The notes below the pieces were generated by a model. That model was not told the origin of the DNA and ran no database searches. It was given only the letters and a program-made list of their open reading frames with translations. Positions 1-6,192 of a stretch of DNA of 6,192 nt are shown here, piece after piece. The position numbers and the translations under genes were made by a program. Within the stretch, counting starts at the first letter, position 1, and the number at the start of each line of letters is the position of its first letter. Source of the DNA: Oribacterium sp. UBA5894 (GTDB lineage Bacteria > Bacillota > Clostridia > Lachnospirales > Lachnospiraceae); NCBI GenBank assembly GCA_002431355.1, contig DJEQ01000025.1, positions 1 to 6,192 of the forward strand, in the 5' to 3' direction.

Positions 1-4
1 CAAA

Positions 5-32
5 ATCGTATATATGTGTCCGCTGCTTCCAA
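5..32 (-). promoter_or_regulatory. Weak sigma-A-like promoter candidate for a gene beyond the left edge
   Basis: On the minus strand TTGGAA (27-32) is followed after 16 nt by TACGAT (5-10), each matching 4 of 6 consensus bases, within an AT-richer stretch (ACATATATACGATTTTG). It lies downstream of the recO hairpin and would drive the next gene outside the window. The match is weak and could be chance. Bases 33-69 show nothing else recognisable. Confidence 0.2.
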
Positions 33-87
33 GCTGTACCGACACCTAGAAATGCCCAGTGAACAGTAGCCCGCGAGGAGGTATCGG

Positions 88-135
88 GAGCATCGTTTCA
101 TCTGCGCCCTCCAGGGCGCAGATAAAACGATGCTC
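88..135 (-). repeat. Near-perfect 23-bp inverted repeat (strong RNA hairpin) after recO
   Basis: Arms 88-110 and 113-135 are reverse complements except at one position (99 against 124), with two bases between them. On the transcript of the recO strand that position is a U-G wobble, whereas on the opposite strand it would be a C-A mismatch, so the fold is continuous only in the recO-sense RNA. Allowing a 4-nt loop (UGGA) leaves a 22-bp stem whose top half is GC-rich (CUGCGCCC/GGGCGCAG). A further 6-bp outer pairing is possible between 70-75 and 140-145 (CCCGCG with CGCGGG). The hairpin begins 23 nt beyond the recO stop. There is no U run after it, so it is not a standard intrinsic terminator. 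It may still stop or process the recO transcript, protect its 3' end, or be a dispersed palindromic repeat. Confidence 0.85.
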
Positions 136-158
136 AACACGCGGGATCCGGGCCGCCT

Positions 159-803
159 TCACAGCGCCTTCAGGATGTCGAGCGATCGGAAGTGGTACGG
201 GAACGCCTCTCGGAGGAGAAGCGCCACATTCTTCGAAAATTCCGCGAGCACCTCCTCGGTGAGTGTAAAGGTGTAGAGCTTTGCGAGGGGCGCGGCGAGC
301 ACATACTGCCAGGCATAGCAGCAGCTCTCCGAGGCTTCGAGCGGCGGAAGCTCCGTATATTCTCCATTTAAAAGGAGCATCCGAAGCTCATAGACCCGTC
401 GCACGAGTTCATTCGGGAGCTTCGTGTTCAGGATCGCCCGGAGCGAGAGGTACACGAGGTTCACCATTTCCTCCGCCTCCAGGTTTTCCTGCGCGATGGC
501 ATCAGCCAGCTCCAGAAGATACGAGCCGTAGCAGGCGTTCACGAGGTCGAGGGCGATCTCCTCGAAGTACTCCGTCACCTTCACGGAGCGAAGATTATAG
601 CCGGCCCTCCCCTTCGTGACGGAAAAGCTGCCGAACACGAAGTTTCGGGTCGCCGCCATCAGGGGAGAGCCCGGCTTTTTCGCGCCGGATGCCCAGACCG
701 TAATCTTTCCCTGCTCCTTCGTGAGCACGGAAAGGCGCTTATCAAAATCACGCGATGGTGCCGAGCTCAGTACCACCCCATGAAAGATCTGTTCCTCCTG
801 CAT
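159..803 (-). CDS. recO: DNA repair protein RecO, apparently lacking the zinc finger
   Basis: A 214-residue protein recognisable as RecO by its N-terminal OB fold (about 1-80: GVVLSSAPSRDFDKRLSVLT, GKITVWASGAKKPGS, ATRNFVFGSFSV, LRSVKVTEYFE). A helical domain follows (81-150: ACYGSYLLELAD, LPNELVRRVYELRMLLLNGEY), and then the Clostridia-type ending WQYVLAAPLAKLYTFTLTEEVL...FRSLDIL. RecO works with RecR to load RecA onto SSB-coated single-stranded DNA and can anneal strands. Most Firmicute RecO proteins are about 240-260 residues and carry a CxxC...CxxC zinc-binding loop between the helical parts. Here residues 149-163 (YTELPPLEASESCCY) bridge that place directly, and only an adjacent Cys161-Cys162 pair remains. 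The reading frame is otherwise clean. The start ATG is 5 nt after the era stop with a weak, close AGGG, so coupling to era is likely. The product name is based on overall fit and on position after era. Confidence 0.93.
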   Translation of the reverse strand: MQEEQIFHGVVLSSAPSRDFDKRLSVLTKEQGKITVWASGAKKPGSPLMAATRNFVFGSFSVTKGRAGYNLRSVKVTEYFEEIALDLVNACYGSYLLELADAIAQENLEAEEMVNLVYLSLRAILNTKLPNELVRRVYELRMLLLNGEYTELPPLEASESCCYAWQYVLAAPLAKLYTFTLTEEVLAEFSKNVALLLREAFPYHFRSLDILKAL

Positions 804-808
804 GATCC

Positions 809-1705
809 CTACGTCTCATCCTTAAAGCCATAGTTCTTCAGGAAGGTATCCGAATCCCGCCAGTCCTTCCGAACCTTGACAAAGAGCTGAAGGTTTACCT
901 TGTCCTCTGTCATGCGTTCAATCTGAATGCGGGCACCCGTGCCGATCCGCTTCAGCATCGCGCCGCCCTTGCCAATGATGATGCCCTTATGTGCGTCGCG
1001 CTCACAGACAATGGTTGCCTTGATGTCCCACATACCGTTTGCACGCTGGTGCATCTCATCGATCAGCACGGCGATCCCATGCGGCACCTCGTCCTTCAGC
1101 TTTCGAAGCGCCTGCTCCCGAATCAGCTCTCCGGCGATCTCACGCATGGTCTGATCCGTCACGGTATCCTCGTCATAATAGCGTGGCCCCTCCGGAAGGT
1201 ACTGGAACAGTACCTTCTTCAGCTCGTCAATGTTCTGGGCCCGCGCCGCAGAAACCGGTACGATCTCCGTGAAGTCCATCAGGCTTTGATACTTCTCGAT
1301 GGCCGCCGTAAGCTCGACGGCACGATCCTTCAGGGTATCGATCTTATTGATGACGAGAATCTTCGGCTTCGCGTATTTCTGAAGAATTTCTGCGATGTGC
1401 TGTTCTCCGGCCCCGATGTAGGTGGTCGGCTCAACGAGCCAGACGATCACATCCACATCCTCCAGAGTCTTCTCTGCCACATGGTCCATGTACTCACCGA
1501 GCTTATTGGCCGCCTTATGGATGCCCGGCGTATCGAGAAAGATGATCTGTCCGCGTGCATCGTCATAGACCGTCTGAATGCGACCGCGGGTGGTCTGCGG
1601 CTTCTCGGACGTAATGGCGATTTTCTGTCCGATGACATGATTCATCAAGGTTGATTTTCCTACATTCGGGCGCCCAACCAGCGCCACAAATCCTGTTTTA
1701 ATCAT
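809..1705 (-). CDS. era: GTPase Era (16S rRNA binding, 30S subunit maturation)
   Basis: A complete 298-residue Era of typical length. The N-terminal GTPase domain carries G1 GRPNVGKS (11-18), the switch I segment QTTRGRIQTV (37-46), G3 DTPG (58-61), G4 NKID (120-123) and G5 VSAA (151-154). The C-terminal KH domain has the RNA-binding loop GIIIGKGG (241-248), followed by LKRIGTGAR and the characteristic LFVKVRKDWR...LKNYGF ending (274-294). Era binds the 3' end of 16S rRNA near the anti-Shine-Dalgarno sequence and helps assemble the 30S subunit in the cytoplasm or at the membrane. The ATG (1705-1703) overlaps the TGA of the upstream peptidase by 4 nt. Its strong ribosome binding site GAGGAG (1714-1719) is embedded in the last codons of the peptidase with an 8-nt spacer, which points to translational coupling. 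It ends in TAG, 5 nt before recO. All key residues are intact. Confidence 0.98.
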   Translation of the reverse strand: MIKTGFVALVGRPNVGKSTLMNHVIGQKIAITSEKPQTTRGRIQTVYDDARGQIIFLDTPGIHKAANKLGEYMDHVAEKTLEDVDVIVWLVEPTTYIGAGEQHIAEILQKYAKPKILVINKIDTLKDRAVELTAAIEKYQSLMDFTEIVPVSAARAQNIDELKKVLFQYLPEGPRYYDEDTVTDQTMREIAGELIREQALRKLKDEVPHGIAVLIDEMHQRANGMWDIKATIVCERDAHKGIIIGKGGAMLKRIGTGARIQIERMTEDKVNLQLFVKVRKDWRDSDTFLKNYGFKDET

Positions 1706-4668
1706 TGAAAAAGCTCCTCTGTGGTCAGGAAAAGATCCTGATGTGCATCGATTTCCGTAGCATTGCCGATCGTACAGCCTGCGCCGGTCGCAAGCAGGGC
1801 CTCGGCATAGGCCGCCAGGGCGCGAATGTCGTCGACCGTGGTCCGGAGTACCTCATCGCGTTCCTTCTGCAGCATGTCGTTCGAAACATGCGACAGGAAG
1901 GCGCTCACGCTGAGGGCGGCAACATTGGCATTCGTCCGTGGCGTATCCAGCTCACTGATGGCACCGATGATGTACTTCGTCATATCGCGCGGGCTCGCTG
2001 CAAAGTGGCGAAGATAGTCCGGCAGTGCGTCATAGCAGTCGAGTGTCTCCTTCAGGTGCGGATCCCGGTAGGAGCAGAAATAGCCCTCACCGGAGCGGCC
2101 GAAGCCGGCCATGCAGCCATAGGCACCGCCCTTCACACGAAGATGAATCCAGAGATAATCGTAGTTCAGAATTACCTTCAGCACGCGAAGTGCACCCGTA
2201 TATGGGAGCTTCGTCGGATCATACCAGCCCGCCCGGGCAACATAGTTCACCTGAGACGGTGTCCGGAAGCCCTCGTTCCGACTGCCCTCCAGCAGCAGCT
2301 GTGGCTTCGCATCCTCCGTCGTCTTCTGCGCACCTGCCGTATAGCTCGTGTCCAGCACCTCACGAAGCAGCTCCTTCTCCCGGAAATCCTGAAGATACTG
2401 CGCCTCCCACGCCGGGTAGGCCTGCTCCAGTGCGGCAATGCCCTCTGGCTCCGCGGTCACGGATACGAACATGTTCTCCAGTCGGAAAAGTTTGTCCGAA
2501 ATTTCCCAGAGCTTCGCGGCCAGGGCCTTCGGCTCCTTTCGGAAGGCGTCGGCGATGCGGCAGATGAAGCGGTAGTAGCTGATGCCACCGACGAGATCCT
2601 GGTAGCGGGCCGTGCCGGAGAAGCCGGTGCTTGCACGGTTCACAGCATAGCTGTGGCCTGCGCCCTCGATCTTCATGCGTTCTCTCGAACGGGCTTCGTT
2701 CAGAATTTCCGCCATACGCTTCGTATCCTCGTACTTCGTCGTATGAAGAATCTCCCGCAGCAGGGAAAGAACGTACGTAAGATCCTGATACAGCAGCTTC
2801 GTCTCCACGCTGAAGATGCCGGTATAGTGATTGTACGCCCGAAGGTCCGGGTAGGCGTTCATGTCGAAGCTGAGGCCGCCCGTATGCAGCAGGATGTCGG
2901 AGGACAGATCCTGGAAGCTGTGCTGCTTCGTATCCATGTAGGCAAGCACAGTCTTCAGGAAGCCGGCATATGGAAGCTCCTCTTCTGTCAGGCACTGCGT
3001 GTTGAAATTAAGGCGAAGATACAGAACCCCCCGCGTCTCCCGCGTCGTCTCAAGGAACAGGGTATCCTTGAGATGCTTTTCCTTCCATGCGAAGCGCTCT
3101 GCCTGCGTTCCGATATCTGAAATGCTGAGGAGCGGCAGCTTTCTGAGATTTTCCTCCGAGGTCGGCTCCTCCTGATACTGCTTCAGCGCCTTCGTCTCGG
3201 CAATGCAGGCGTTCCGCTCCGCCTGGCTCATCCCGGCTTTCACATCGGCAAGCTTCTTCGCAAGGGCCTGCTCTCGCTTTTCCGTGAGCCCACGCTCTGG
3301 CTTACAGATCACAAGGGCCGCATGCGGATTGTCGAGGAGCAGCTCCGAAATCAGCTTTTCGAAATAGCCATGCTTCGCATCCTCCCGGAGCTCCTGATAG
3401 CACTGCATGCAGAAGAGATATTCCCATGGCTTTCGATCATAGAGCCAGGTGTCCATGGCGGTCAGCGCATACACAAGCCCCTTTGGCGAGCGTCCATAAT
3501 CGGCCTCCCGATACTGGAACTCGTCGTGATGGATGGCTGCGAGGATGGACGCCTGATCGAGGCCCTCCTTCACGAGCCGTCGAAGCGTCGTCTCGATGAC
3601 CGAGAGGAAGCGCTTCTGATCCTTCGCATCGGCGCCCTTGGCATTGACCGAAAAATACGGCTGCCGAATGCCATCCTCGAAGCCGCCGAAGATGTCCTCA
3701 CCGATGCCGGCCTCGATGAGGGCCTGCTTCAGCGGTGCGCCCGGGGCTGACAGAAGCACATAGTCCAGAATATCCATGGCGAGGTTTCGCTTGTTATCCA
3801 GTGCATCGACGACCACATTCCAGGAAAGATAGGTATTCTTCTCGAGGGATTCCTGTGCTCCGACCGAATAGGAAATTTCTTCCTTGTGGAGCTTCGTAAA
3901 GGCTGGCTGCAGTCGAATCTCGGAGTCTGGCTGGATGGCATCGTACTCGGAAAGGTAGGCCTCATCAAGCCAGCGAAGCTTCTTTTCCATGTCCATGTCG
4001 CCATAGAGGATGATGTAGGCATTGCTCGGATGATAGTAGCGCGCGTGAAAGGCCTGGAACTTGTCAAACGTAAGCTCCGGAATCACGGCTGGATCGCCCC
4101 CGGACTCGTTGCCATAGCAGGTATCCGGGAAGAGTGCCTGCATGATGTAACGCTCGAGCACCGACTCCGGACTCGAGAACACACCCTTCATCTCGTTGTA
4201 AACGACGCCGTTGTAGCGAAGCGCGTCCTCCTCATCCATCAGCTCATAATGCCAGCCCTCCTGCGCGAGAATGCGCGGATCCTTCACACTGTTCGGGTGA
4301 AACACGGCGTCCAGATAGACATCCATGAGATTGTCGAAGTCCTTTTCGTTTCGGGAGGCCACCGGGTAGACCGTCTTATCCGGGTAGGTCATCGCATTCA
4401 GGAAGGTATTGAGCGAGCCCTTCGCAAGCTCGACAAACGGGTCCTTCAGCGGGAACTTTTTCGAGCCGCAGAGCACCGAATGCTCGGTGATGTGAGCGAC
4501 GCCCGTACTGTCCTCCGCCGGTGTGCGGAAGGCAATGCTGAAAACCTTGTTATCATCCTGGTTCTTCATCGTAAAAATGCGTGCACCGCTCTTTTTATGA
4601 CGGTAGATGCACGCATCGGTCGAAAGTTCTTCGATTCTTCTCGTTTCAATCAGCTCATAATTCTTCAT
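1702..4668 (-). CDS. M16C insulinase-family zinc metallopeptidase (presequence protease PreP/Cym1-like)
   Basis: A complete 988-residue protein, close to the usual size (about 970-1000) of single-chain PreP-type peptidases, which hold two homologous halves in one polypeptide. The inverted zinc motif HxxEH is present as H59-I-T-E62-H63. The third zinc ligand is Glu159 in GVVYNEMKGVFS, about 96 residues later, as in characterised PreP enzymes. Other family marks are LAKGSLNTFLNAMTYPDKT (81-99), FHARYYHPSNAYIILYGDM (207-225) and, in the C-terminal half, LRVKGGAYG (843-851) with the substrate-contacting Arg844 and Tyr850 pair. No signal peptide or membrane helix is seen, so it should act in the cytosol. 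Family knowledge says these enzymes enclose and cut unfolded peptides up to several tens of residues; the bacterial substrate is not shown by the sequence. The start is fixed by a TGAGGAT RBS and an in-frame stop just upstream. The stop overlaps the era start (ATGA). No truncation or frameshift was seen. Confidence 0.95.
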   Translation of the reverse strand: MKNYELIETRRIEELSTDACIYRHKKSGARIFTMKNQDDNKVFSIAFRTPAEDSTGVAHITEHSVLCGSKKFPLKDPFVELAKGSLNTFLNAMTYPDKTVYPVASRNEKDFDNLMDVYLDAVFHPNSVKDPRILAQEGWHYELMDEEDALRYNGVVYNEMKGVFSSPESVLERYIMQALFPDTCYGNESGGDPAVIPELTFDKFQAFHARYYHPSNAYIILYGDMDMEKKLRWLDEAYLSEYDAIQPDSEIRLQPAFTKLHKEEISYSVGAQESLEKNTYLSWNVVVDALDNKRNLAMDILDYVLLSAPGAPLKQALIEAGIGEDIFGGFEDGIRQPYFSVNAKGADAKDQKRFLSVIETTLRRLVKEGLDQASILAAIHHDEFQYREADYGRSPKGLVYALTAMDTWLYDRKPWEYLFCMQCYQELREDAKHGYFEKLISELLLDNPHAALVICKPERGLTEKREQALAKKLADVKAGMSQAERNACIAETKALKQYQEEPTSEENLRKLPLLSISDIGTQAERFAWKEKHLKDTLFLETTRETRGVLYLRLNFNTQCLTEEELPYAGFLKTVLAYMDTKQHSFQDLSSDILLHTGGLSFDMNAYPDLRAYNHYTGIFSVETKLLYQDLTYVLSLLREILHTTKYEDTKRMAEILNEARSRERMKIEGAGHSYAVNRASTGFSGTARYQDLVGGISYYRFICRIADAFRKEPKALAAKLWEISDKLFRLENMFVSVTAEPEGIAALEQAYPAWEAQYLQDFREKELLREVLDTSYTAGAQKTTEDAKPQLLLEGSRNEGFRTPSQVNYVARAGWYDPTKLPYTGALRVLKVILNYDYLWIHLRVKGGAYGCMAGFGRSGEGYFCSYRDPHLKETLDCYDALPDYLRHFAASPRDMTKYIIGAISELDTPRTNANVAALSVSAFLSHVSNDMLQKERDEVLRTTVDDIRALAAYAEALLATGAGCTIGNATEIDAHQDLFLTTEELFQ

Positions 4669-4779
4669 GTCGTATCCTCATGTCTCTATTCTTCACTCCT
4701 GAGAGGCAGAGGGGCGGGCTCCGATTCGGTGTACCACTTTCGGCGATCCGATCCCCCTCCTCCTGCAGGCGTGCAGTGC
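4669..4779 (-). other. 111-nt gap before the M16C peptidase gene; RBS but no clear promoter or terminator
   Basis: This is the only sizeable gap inside the gene cluster. Reading the minus strand, a purine-rich GAGGAGGGGGAT tract lies in the upstream half, and a TGAGGAT ribosome binding site (4674-4680) sits about 6 nt before the peptidase ATG. The TGA of that same TGAGGAT is in frame with the peptidase, so the ATG at 4668 is the only possible ATG start nearby. Short TCGG/CCGA inverted bits around 4720-4765 could form weak, imperfect hairpins, but no U run follows. I find no credible -35/-10 pair, so read-through from the DUF218 gene or a non-sigma-A-type promoter both remain possible. Confidence 0.5.
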
Positions 4780-5646
4780 TTATATATTTCCGATCAGTCG
4801 GTCCTTAAAAACCGCGATGGCCTCCCGGACGCTCAGGTGCACCAGCATCAGTTCACTGGTTCGTGTCGCAATCGGGCAGACATCCGGATAACCGAAGCGT
4901 GCGGCAATGCGACAGGCGCGGTAGAGATTAAACTCCGAGGTAATGATTCCGAGAGAGAGCGGTCGCTCCTCTTCCGGAATCTCCGCCCACAGCCTTTCCT
5001 CTCCATTCTCTTCGGGGACGAACGGAGCGAGTGACTTCTGCTGCCTGCGCTCGAGATCCCGGAGCCGCGTCTCATGATCCTGTCGGATCGCCCGCAGCGA
5101 ATAGCCGATCTTCTCCTGTGTGGAATGGGAATAAAACTCCAGCAGCAGACGATTCTCCGGGATGCCGGCCTTGATCATGTAATAGTACATGACCGTAGCC
5201 TCCGTGCTTCGATCATAGTCACTTCGTCCGCCCGAGAGGACGAAAATGGTCTCTGGGTTTTCATGTGCATACTCGATCGCCCGATCCAGTCGCCGCTTGA
5301 GGGACGGTGAAATACGGTTGTCCACGAGATCCGTCCCCATCACAATCACATAGTCGAGATTCTTCTCGTCGACCGTGTGTGCATTGGAAAAAATCGTACA
5401 TAAAAGAGAAAGCAGCACCAGCATCCAGAGTCCATAGCTCGTAAAGATGAAGACGAAGGGCCCGAGATGAAGATGTTTCTTTTCCTTCTGCTTTTTTCGC
5501 ACATAGCGTACGAGACCGAACATCAGAAACTGGACGGCGGCAAAGAGCGGCCAGAACCAGAGAAAGCTGGTGAGTCCATGAAGCATGAGAATCGCGAGCA
5601 CATACACCACTGCGGCAACGCCCAGTACGATGAAGATTCCTTCCAT
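4780..5646 (-). CDS. Membrane-anchored DUF218 (YdcF/SanA/ElyC-like) domain protein
   Basis: A 288-residue protein with three hydrophobic segments at about residues 3-22, 27-46 and 63-86. A basic stretch (RKKQKEKKH, 50-58) lies between the second and third. The DUF218 domain follows from about residue 97 to the end. Its visible marks are DYVIVMGTDL (98-107), SPSLKRRLDRAIEY (113-126), FVLSGG (135-140), STEA (147-150), AGIPENRLLLE (160-170), the ITSEFNLYRA segment (235-244) and a REAIAVFKDRLIG ending. DUF218 proteins of known phenotype (E. coli SanA, ElyC) affect envelope integrity or peptidoglycan and lipid-carrier metabolism, and the biochemical reaction is poorly defined. An envelope role here is therefore only inferred. 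Two oddities: about 45 mostly charged residues (187-230) sit where relatives usually have a short linker, and the usual His of the TSxxHxxRA-type motif is Asn240. The start ATG lies 6 nt after the U32 stop, with a close-set AAAGG, suggesting coupled translation. The stop is TAA. Confidence 0.87.
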   Translation of the reverse strand: MEGIFIVLGVAAVVYVLAILMLHGLTSFLWFWPLFAAVQFLMFGLVRYVRKKQKEKKHLHLGPFVFIFTSYGLWMLVLLSLLCTIFSNAHTVDEKNLDYVIVMGTDLVDNRISPSLKRRLDRAIEYAHENPETIFVLSGGRSDYDRSTEATVMYYYMIKAGIPENRLLLEFYSHSTQEKIGYSLRAIRQDHETRLRDLERRQQKSLAPFVPEENGEERLWAEIPEEERPLSLGIITSEFNLYRACRIAARFGYPDVCPIATRTSELMLVHLSVREAIAVFKDRLIGNI

Positions 5647-5652
5647 AGGCCT

Positions 5653-6192
5653 TTAGTCCAGCGCCTGCTTTTCAGCGCTTTCCTTTCTGATAATGTCGCC
5701 GGCCTCCGGTGCCGTGCTGAAGCGCACCTTCAGCTGCTGGCAGGCATGCGGGCAGGATTCCTGTGCCACGTCGGTCTCGGCGTCGCGAATGTCGAGTACC
5801 GTGATCGGAATATCCCGTCCATCCGGCTTCATGATCTCAATCGTGTCTCCCACAGAGAACTTGTTCTTCTGCTCGAGATAGCTAAAGCCCTCTGCATCGC
5901 TCTCACGAATCGTGCCGAGGTAAACCGAGCCCGTCACATAGGTATTGCTGTCATAGATATGGTCATCCTTCGTCGGGCGTCCATAGTAGAAGCCGGTCGT
6001 AAATTCACGGTAGGTGCACTTCGCAATTTCCTGCTTGTACCAGTCCATGTTGGCGCGGTACTTTGCTTCACTCTCCTTATAGTCGTCGATGGCCTTCCGA
6101 TAGGTTCGGGCCACCGTGGCGACATAGAGGGCCGTCTTCATGCGTCCCTCAATCTTCAGGGAGTCAATGCCGGCCTCGATGAGCTCTGGAAT
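5653..6192 (-). CDS. U32 family peptidase-like protein (TrhP/YrrO-like), C-terminal part
   Basis: The gene is cut by the right edge of the window. The visible 179 residues are the C-terminal part and the start lies outside. Reading in frame from the edge gives IPELIEAGIDSLKIEGRMK followed by YVATVARTYRKAIDDY, the well-conserved end of the U32 catalytic-type barrel domain. Next comes a REFTTGFYYG segment and then a small beta-rich C-terminal domain (about residues 90-175 of the fragment, including VTGSVYLGTI and FSVGDTIEIMKPDG). Known U32 members of this type (E. coli YegQ/TrhP, B. subtilis YrrN/YrrO) are needed for 5-hydroxyuridine formation at tRNA position 34, and relatives act on rRNA or are called collagenase-like peptidases. 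The tRNA role here is inferred by similarity. The four-cysteine Fe-S region expected upstream cannot be checked. The gene ends in TAA, 6 nt before the next start, so the two are probably co-transcribed. The family call is firm; the exact subfamily is not. Confidence 0.9.
   Translation of the reverse strand: MPELIEAGIDSLKIEGRMKTALYVATVARTYRKAIDDYKESEAKYRANMDWYKQEIAKCTYREFTTGFYYGRPTKDDHIYDSNTYVTGSVYLGTIRESDAEGFSYLEQKNKFSVGDTIEIMKPDGRDIPITVLDIRDAETDVAQESCPHACQQLKVRFSTAPEAGDIIRKESAEKQALD

Noticed and set aside
1..158. Possible T-box or other riboswitch leader after recO
   Set aside because: The GGTGTCGGTACAGC stretch on the minus strand superficially recalls a T-box but lacks the conserved antiterminator core, and no specifier stem or terminator with a U run is visible.
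59..262. 67-residue plus-strand frame overlapping the hairpin and the 3' end of recO
   Set aside because: It runs through both arms of the inverted repeat and into recO antisense; the composition is low-complexity Arg/Ser/Pro and no convincing start signal is present.
989..1654. 221-residue plus-strand frame opposite era
   Set aside because: It mirrors the conserved Era codons, and its sequence has no independent protein-like motifs.
1705..3120. 471-residue open frame on the plus strand opposite the M16C gene
   Set aside because: It lies wholly antisense to a clear, motif-complete gene. Its translation shows no recognisable domain, and long antisense frames are expected from the GC-biased codon use of the real gene.
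4669..4779. Intrinsic terminator between the DUF218 and M16C genes
   Set aside because: Only short imperfect inverted bits are present and no U tract follows, so a terminator cannot be supported.
3886..5034. 382-residue open frame on the plus strand spanning the start of the M16C gene and the end of the DUF218 gene
   Set aside because: Antisense to two well-supported genes and crossing their gap, with no family resemblance and no good ribosome binding site; treated as a shadow.
1..6192. A new defence, mobile or biosynthetic system
   Set aside because: All genes belong to known housekeeping or widespread families on one strand with uniform composition; there are no transposase, integrase, toxin-antitoxin, CRISPR or retron-like signs.

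Overview
The window reads as an ordinary chromosomal segment of a low-to-mid-GC Gram-positive anaerobe, most likely a Clostridia/Lachnospiraceae-type bacterium. This rests on the Firmicute-style pairing of era with recO, the Clostridia-like character of the proteins (a PreP-like M16C peptidase, a U32 RNA-modification-type protein, a membrane-anchored DUF218 protein), and purine-rich GAGG-type ribosome binding sites. By eye the DNA is mid-50s % GC, which is high for that family and explains the many long open frames on the opposite strand. The genus is not determined.

All five genes lie on the minus strand and are read from right to left. In transcription order they are: the C-terminal 179 residues of a U32-family protein (5653-6192, start outside the window); a three-helix membrane protein with a DUF218/YdcF-like domain (4780-5646, 6 nt after the U32 stop); a 111-nt gap; a full-length 988-residue M16C zinc metallopeptidase (1702-4668); the GTPase Era (809-1705), whose ATG overlaps the peptidase stop in an ATGA; and the repair mediator RecO (159-803), 5 nt after Era. 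The layout suggests two tightly packed units, U32-DUF218 and peptidase-era-recO, possibly in a single transcript because no convincing terminator or promoter is visible in the gap. The left end (1-158) is non-coding and holds a long near-perfect hairpin 23 nt beyond the recO stop, plus a weak promoter-like sequence for a gene outside the window.

The genes are mostly housekeeping: tRNA/rRNA modification (U32, inferred), an envelope-associated DUF218 protein, intracellular peptide turnover (M16C), 30S ribosome maturation (Era) and recombinational repair (RecO). No mobile element, CRISPR array, RNA gene or defence system is visible, and I do not see a new multi-gene system. The points that deserve a second look are local: a RecO that appears to have lost its zinc finger, a 22-23-bp hairpin without a U tract after recO, a DUF218 protein with a charged insertion and altered conserved positions, and the coupled peptidase-era junction.
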